Assembly: GCA_947476555.1 (NCBI GenBank)
Contig: CANJRI010000001.1
Coordinates: 22,931 to 86,930 of the forward strand
DNA from: Caulobacteraceae bacterium
GTDB lineage: Bacteria; Pseudomonadota; Alphaproteobacteria; Caulobacterales; Caulobacteraceae
Direction of reading: 5' to 3'
Length of the DNA: 64,000 bases
Shown: positions 60,878 through 64,000 of the stretch, piece by piece
Layout of the letters: each line of letters begins with the position of its first letter
Position numbering within the stretch: position 1 is the first letter of the stretch
Notes under the pieces: generated by a model
What the model saw: only the letters and a program-made list of their open reading frames with translations
Databases searched by the model: none
Told to the model about the DNA's origin: nothing
Position numbers and translations under genes: made by a program

Positions 60878-60879
60878 CC

Positions 60880-61692
60880 TTGCGGATCCGGACCGGTTTC
60901 GAGATCGAATACGACTGTCCCGCGCCGGTGCCGATGCTGCTGATGCTCAGCGTCCACCCCTCCCGGCGGGGCGACCTTGAGACCCCCGACGTGCTGCGGA
61001 CCGACCCGCCGCTGCCGGTGCGCCAGTACAGCGACGTCTACGGCAATATCTGCAGCCGCCTCCTCGCTCCCGCCGGGCGCTTGAGGCTCTCCGCCGACTT
61101 CGTGATCCACGACACGGGCCTGATCGACCCCTATGTCCCGGACGCCGTCCAGCACGCCGTCGACGATCTGCCGGACGAGGTGGTGCTCTACCTGCTGGGC
61201 AGCCGCTATTGCGAGACCGACCGGCTCAGCGACACCGCCTGGTCGCTGTTTCAGCACACCAAACCCGGCTGGGAGCGGGTGCAGGCGATCACCGACTATG
61301 TGCACAACCACATCGTCTTCAACTACGCCAACGCCCGTCCGGACAAGACGGCCTACGACGCCTGGTCCGAAGCCACCGGCGTCTGCCGCGACTATGCCCA
61401 CCTGGCCATCGCCCTCTGCCGCTGCATGAACATCCCGGCCCGCTACTGCACCGGCTACCTGGGGGACATCGGCGTCCCGGTGGTCGGCGTCATGGACTTC
61501 AGCGCCTGGTTCGAGGTCTGGCTCGGCGGCGCCTGGCGCACCTTCGACGCCCGCAACAACATGCCCCGCATGTCCCGGGTGCTGATCGCTCGCGGCCGCG
61601 ACGCCGTGGACGTGCCCATCGCCAACACCTTCGGCGTCGCCCACCTCGCCCGGTTCGAGGTGGTGAGCCACGAGGCCCTGACGGCGGTCTGA
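60880..61692 (+). CDS. Transglutaminase-like family protein
   Basis: TTG start; ERVQAITDYVHNHIVFNYANARPDKTAYDAWSEATGVCRDYAHLAIALCRCMNIPARYCTGYL...DFSAWFEVWLGGAWRTFDARNN; Cys-His-Asp triad. Confidence 0.93.
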   Translation: MRIRTGFEIEYDCPAPVPMLLMLSVHPSRRGDLETPDVLRTDPPLPVRQYSDVYGNICSRLLAPAGRLRLSADFVIHDTGLIDPYVPDAVQHAVDDLPDEVVLYLLGSRYCETDRLSDTAWSLFQHTKPGWERVQAITDYVHNHIVFNYANARPDKTAYDAWSEATGVCRDYAHLAIALCRCMNIPARYCTGYLGDIGVPVVGVMDFSAWFEVWLGGAWRTFDARNNMPRMSRVLIARGRDAVDVPIANTFGVAHLARFEVVSHEALTAV

Positions 61693-61694
61693 CG

Positions 61695-62459
61695 CTAGCC
61701 GAGCACGAGCAGGTCGCTACGGCCACTGAGCGCAACCCGTAACCGCCCGGCAGCCCGGTCGGCGTCCAGCGCCACGAAGCCCGCCTCGATCTCCGCGTCG
61801 TCGAGGTGGTCGAAGACCGATATCCCGCGCAGCTTCAGCCGCTCCACAGCCTCGTCCTCGCTCGCCGCGTACTGCTCCTGCACCTCGTGCAGGGCCAGGT
61901 GGTGGAGACCGGCGTCCGCGAACGCCGCCAGGGTCTCGTCGAGACTCGGAAACAGCGCGCGGGCCACCGTCTCGAAACGCGGGAAATAGGGCGCCCACCA
62001 CACGCCCGGCGGCCGGTCGCCGAACTCTCCGCGCATCAGCACCCGTCCGCCCGGTCGCAGCACGCGGGCGACCTCGCGCGCCGCCGCCGGCTTGTCCGGG
62101 AAATGGTGAAAGGACAGGAACATCAGCACCGCGTCTACCGAAGCTTCCGGCAGCGGAATCGCCCCCGCCGTTCCAGCCAGGTAGCGCACCGCCGGATGCG
62201 CCGCGCCGGCCTCAGCCTGCGCCCGCATCTTCTCCGAAGGCTCCACCCCCCAGACCGGACCGGCGAACGTCTCGGCCAGCGCCGGGCTGAACCGGCCCGT
62301 GCCGGACCCGAGGTCGAGGATCGTCAGCGGCCGGGCGGCGGGCAGTTCGGCCGCGAACCTCGCCATCCAGCGGGCCATCGTCTCCGCCCCCACCGCCCGG
62401 GCCTTGGCGTAGACCCGGTGCTGGGCCTTGTCGTAGTCCACAGGCGGCAGTCCCGTCAT
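61695..62459 (-). CDS. Class I SAM-dependent methyltransferase
   Basis: LTILDLGSGTGRFSPALAETFAGPVWGVEPSEKMRAQAEA...VDAVLMFLSFHHFPDKPAAAREVARVLRPGGRVLMRGEF. Confidence 0.93.
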   Translation of the reverse strand: MTGLPPVDYDKAQHRVYAKARAVGAETMARWMARFAAELPAARPLTILDLGSGTGRFSPALAETFAGPVWGVEPSEKMRAQAEAGAAHPAVRYLAGTAGAIPLPEASVDAVLMFLSFHHFPDKPAAAREVARVLRPGGRVLMRGEFGDRPPGVWWAPYFPRFETVARALFPSLDETLAAFADAGLHHLALHEVQEQYAASEDEAVERLKLRGISVFDHLDDAEIEAGFVALDADRAAGRLRVALSGRSDLLVLG

Positions 62460-62523
62460 GCCGGTATCCTACCGAAGCGTCGTTGGGCTTGCCATGCGTC
62501 CCGCGATCGCCTTTGAAAGCGGC

Positions 62524-63042
62524 ATGACGAGCTTGATCCTCAGCGTGGTCGGCAGCGACCGTCCCGGACTCACCGAAGCCTTGGCCGCCGCCGTTCTGGC
62601 GGCCGGCGGCAACTGGCTGGAGAGCCATCTCAGCCGCCTGGGCGGGCTCTATGTCGGCTCGGTGCTGGTCGAACTGGACGCCGCCGGCGTCGAAGCCCTG
62701 CGCGCGGCCGTCAACGCCGTCGACGCCCAGGGGCTGGAGGTGCGCATCGCTCCCGCCGTCGAGGCGCCGGGCCCCGAGGGCGCCGCGATCCGCTTCAGCC
62801 TGGTTGGTCAGGACCGCCCCGGCATCGTGCGCCAGGTCACCGCCGTGCTGAGCGCTCTCCAGGTCAACATCGAGGCCTTCGAGACCCGCATCGCCGCCGA
62901 GCCGCACTCCGGCGCGCCGTTGTTCCATATGGAGGCCCGCCTGCGGCTGCCGGCCGGCCTGCCGGCCTCCGGCGTGCAGGACGCCCTGGAGGCGATCTCC
63001 ACCGAGATCATGGTCGATATCTCGCTGGAGCCGGCCGACTGA
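62524..63042 (+). CDS. Tandem ACT-domain protein (GcvR-like)
   Basis: MTSLILSVVGSDRPGLTEALAAAVLAAGGNWLESHLSRLGGLYVGSVLVEL...IRFSLVGQDRPGIVRQVTAVLSALQVNIEAFETRI. Confidence 0.88.
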   Translation: MTSLILSVVGSDRPGLTEALAAAVLAAGGNWLESHLSRLGGLYVGSVLVELDAAGVEALRAAVNAVDAQGLEVRIAPAVEAPGPEGAAIRFSLVGQDRPGIVRQVTAVLSALQVNIEAFETRIAAEPHSGAPLFHMEARLRLPAGLPASGVQDALEAISTEIMVDISLEPAD

Positions 63043-63158
63043 CCCCGGATTAGGGTTTAGCCCTCTGAGCCCCCATATGTGTGGTCTACGCCGTCCGTAG
63101 TGTGCCGCCAGTCAAGCGGTCGATCACTCCCTGACGCGGCGTCGCCTGAGACCAGCCG

Positions 63159-63260
63159 ATGTTTTCCCTGTTCGTTTTTTCCGCGCTTTGCGTGGTCGGC
63201 GTCCTCTGCGCCGGCCCGGTGCTTCGCGTTGCCTGGCCCGCGCTGGCGAAACGCCGATGA
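63159..63260 (+). CDS. 33-aa putative small membrane protein (missing from the ORF track)
   Basis: MFSLFVFSALCVVGVLCAGPVLRVAWPALAKRR; stop overlaps the next start (ATGA). Confidence 0.45.
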   Translation: MFSLFVFSALCVVGVLCAGPVLRVAWPALAKRR

Positions 63261-63529
63261 CCGCCCGCCGGCGTCGCGCCCCTGACGGCTATCACGCCAT
63301 GGTCGGCGGCCTGGGCGGCTCAATCGAGCGCATCGAGATGGACGTGGAGCGGGAACGGGACGCGGTCCGCGCCGCCTTCGGCGCCTGCTCCCCGTTCGGC
63401 CACACCCTCGTCCATGGCGGTCGCTTCCTCGGCTATTTCGAGCCCGGCGACGCGCGCACCCATCGCGAGGAGCCTTTCCCTGAGGGCGCGATCCGTCGCG
63501 CCGCCGGCCGTCCGGACGCACCGTGGTGA
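63257..63529 (+). CDS. Hypothetical protein, 90 aa
   Basis: MTARRRRAPDGYHAMVGGLGGSIERIEMDVERERDAVRAAFGACSPFGHTLVHGGRFLGYFEPGDARTHREEPFPEGAIRRAAGRPDAPW; overlapped at both ends by neighbouring ORFs. Confidence 0.5.
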   Translation: MTARRRRAPDGYHAMVGGLGGSIERIEMDVERERDAVRAAFGACSPFGHTLVHGGRFLGYFEPGDARTHREEPFPEGAIRRAAGRPDAPW

Positions 63530-63723
63530 GCGCCCATGAGGTGAAGGCCCTGGCGTTCCGCGCCTCGGCCGCCCAGGCCCGCGAGCGCGCCGCCGCGACT
63601 CCCCTGCCCATGGTCCGCGAACGCGAGGAGCGCGCCGCCGTCCGGTGGGACGCTCTCGCCCGCTTCGAGGACGACTACATCCAGGCCGCCCGGGACCGCA
63701 GCCACGCCCTGGCCCCGGCCTAG
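63523..63723 (+). CDS. Hypothetical protein, 66 aa
   Basis: GTG start overlapping the previous stop; VVSAHEVKALAFRASAAQARERAAATPLPMVREREERAAVRWDALARFEDDYIQAARDRSHALAPA. Confidence 0.5.
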   Translation: MVSAHEVKALAFRASAAQARERAAATPLPMVREREERAAVRWDALARFEDDYIQAARDRSHALAPA

Positions 63724-63741
63724 CTTCAGCAGGAGACGACC

Positions 63742-63930
63742 ATGGCCAAGGGCCAGAAGAAATCCAACCGCGAAACCCGCAAGCCGAAGCAGGACAAGCC
63801 CAAGCCCGCCGCCGCCCCGCGCTCCTTCCTGACGCCGCCTACGGGCCGCAAGTTGTCCGCCGTCAGCGCCAATGAGACAGATTCAGGGTTCCAGCTAGCG
63901 GAGGGTTTTGGTCTCATCGCAGTGACGTAG
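63742..63930 (+). pseudogene. Small Lys-rich conserved hypothetical (MAKGQKKSNRE type), 3' end apparently replaced by IS sequence
   Basis: MAKGQKKSNRETRKPKQDKPKPAAAPRSFLTPPTGRKLSAVSAN then ETDSGFQLAEGFGLIAVT read from the putative IS end. Confidence 0.5.
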
Positions 63931-64000
63931 GAACGAAGATGAGATCAAAACCCTTGCCCTCGAAGGCGACCCCCGGCGAGCGGGTGGTGAAGGATATCCG
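63873..64000 (+). mobile_element. Left end of an IS3-family-like insertion sequence (partial) with the start of a transposase orfA at 63939
   Basis: ORF from ATG 63939 reads MRSKPLPSKATPGERVVKDI-, similar to the VVKDIRR N-terminus of IS3-type OrfA from memory; terminal sequence TGAGACAGATTCAGGG; abrupt change of composition; cut by window edge. Confidence 0.6.

Overview
GC-rich alphaproteobacterial chromosome segment. Protein content and gene order suggest Caulobacterales, probably near Caulobacter/Phenylobacterium (inference, no search run). Most of the 64 kb is dense housekeeping sequence: thrS, cysS, folE, hisI, rpoH, purA, an RND efflux operon, rpmH-rnpA-yidC-engB, argB-dapD-dapE-truA-fmt-def, rmuC-recR-ybaB-dnaX, a small SRP RNA, nudC, pheA, kdsB, amn and htpX. 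The items most worth a second look are: (i) a stand-alone encapsulated-ferritin-type protein with no encapsulin gene and no targeting tail; (ii) a Cache-like sensor gene cut by an in-frame TAG; (iii) the left end of an IS3-like element at the right edge, with a 16-bp hairpin that buries the putative transposase start codon, next to an uncharacterised chain of overlapping small ORFs; (iv) a pilA-cpaA pair without the rest of the tad/cpa locus, with a palindrome- and GANTC-rich upstream region; (v) a glycosyltransferase cassette with paralogous TPR-glycosyltransferases between engB and argB; (vi) two identical 41-bp dispersed palindromic repeats; (vii) a likely secreted protein whose only well-placed start codon is CTG. 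I found no CRISPR array, no recognisable defence island, no tRNA and no complete prophage. Nothing here can be called a proven new system from sequence reading alone.
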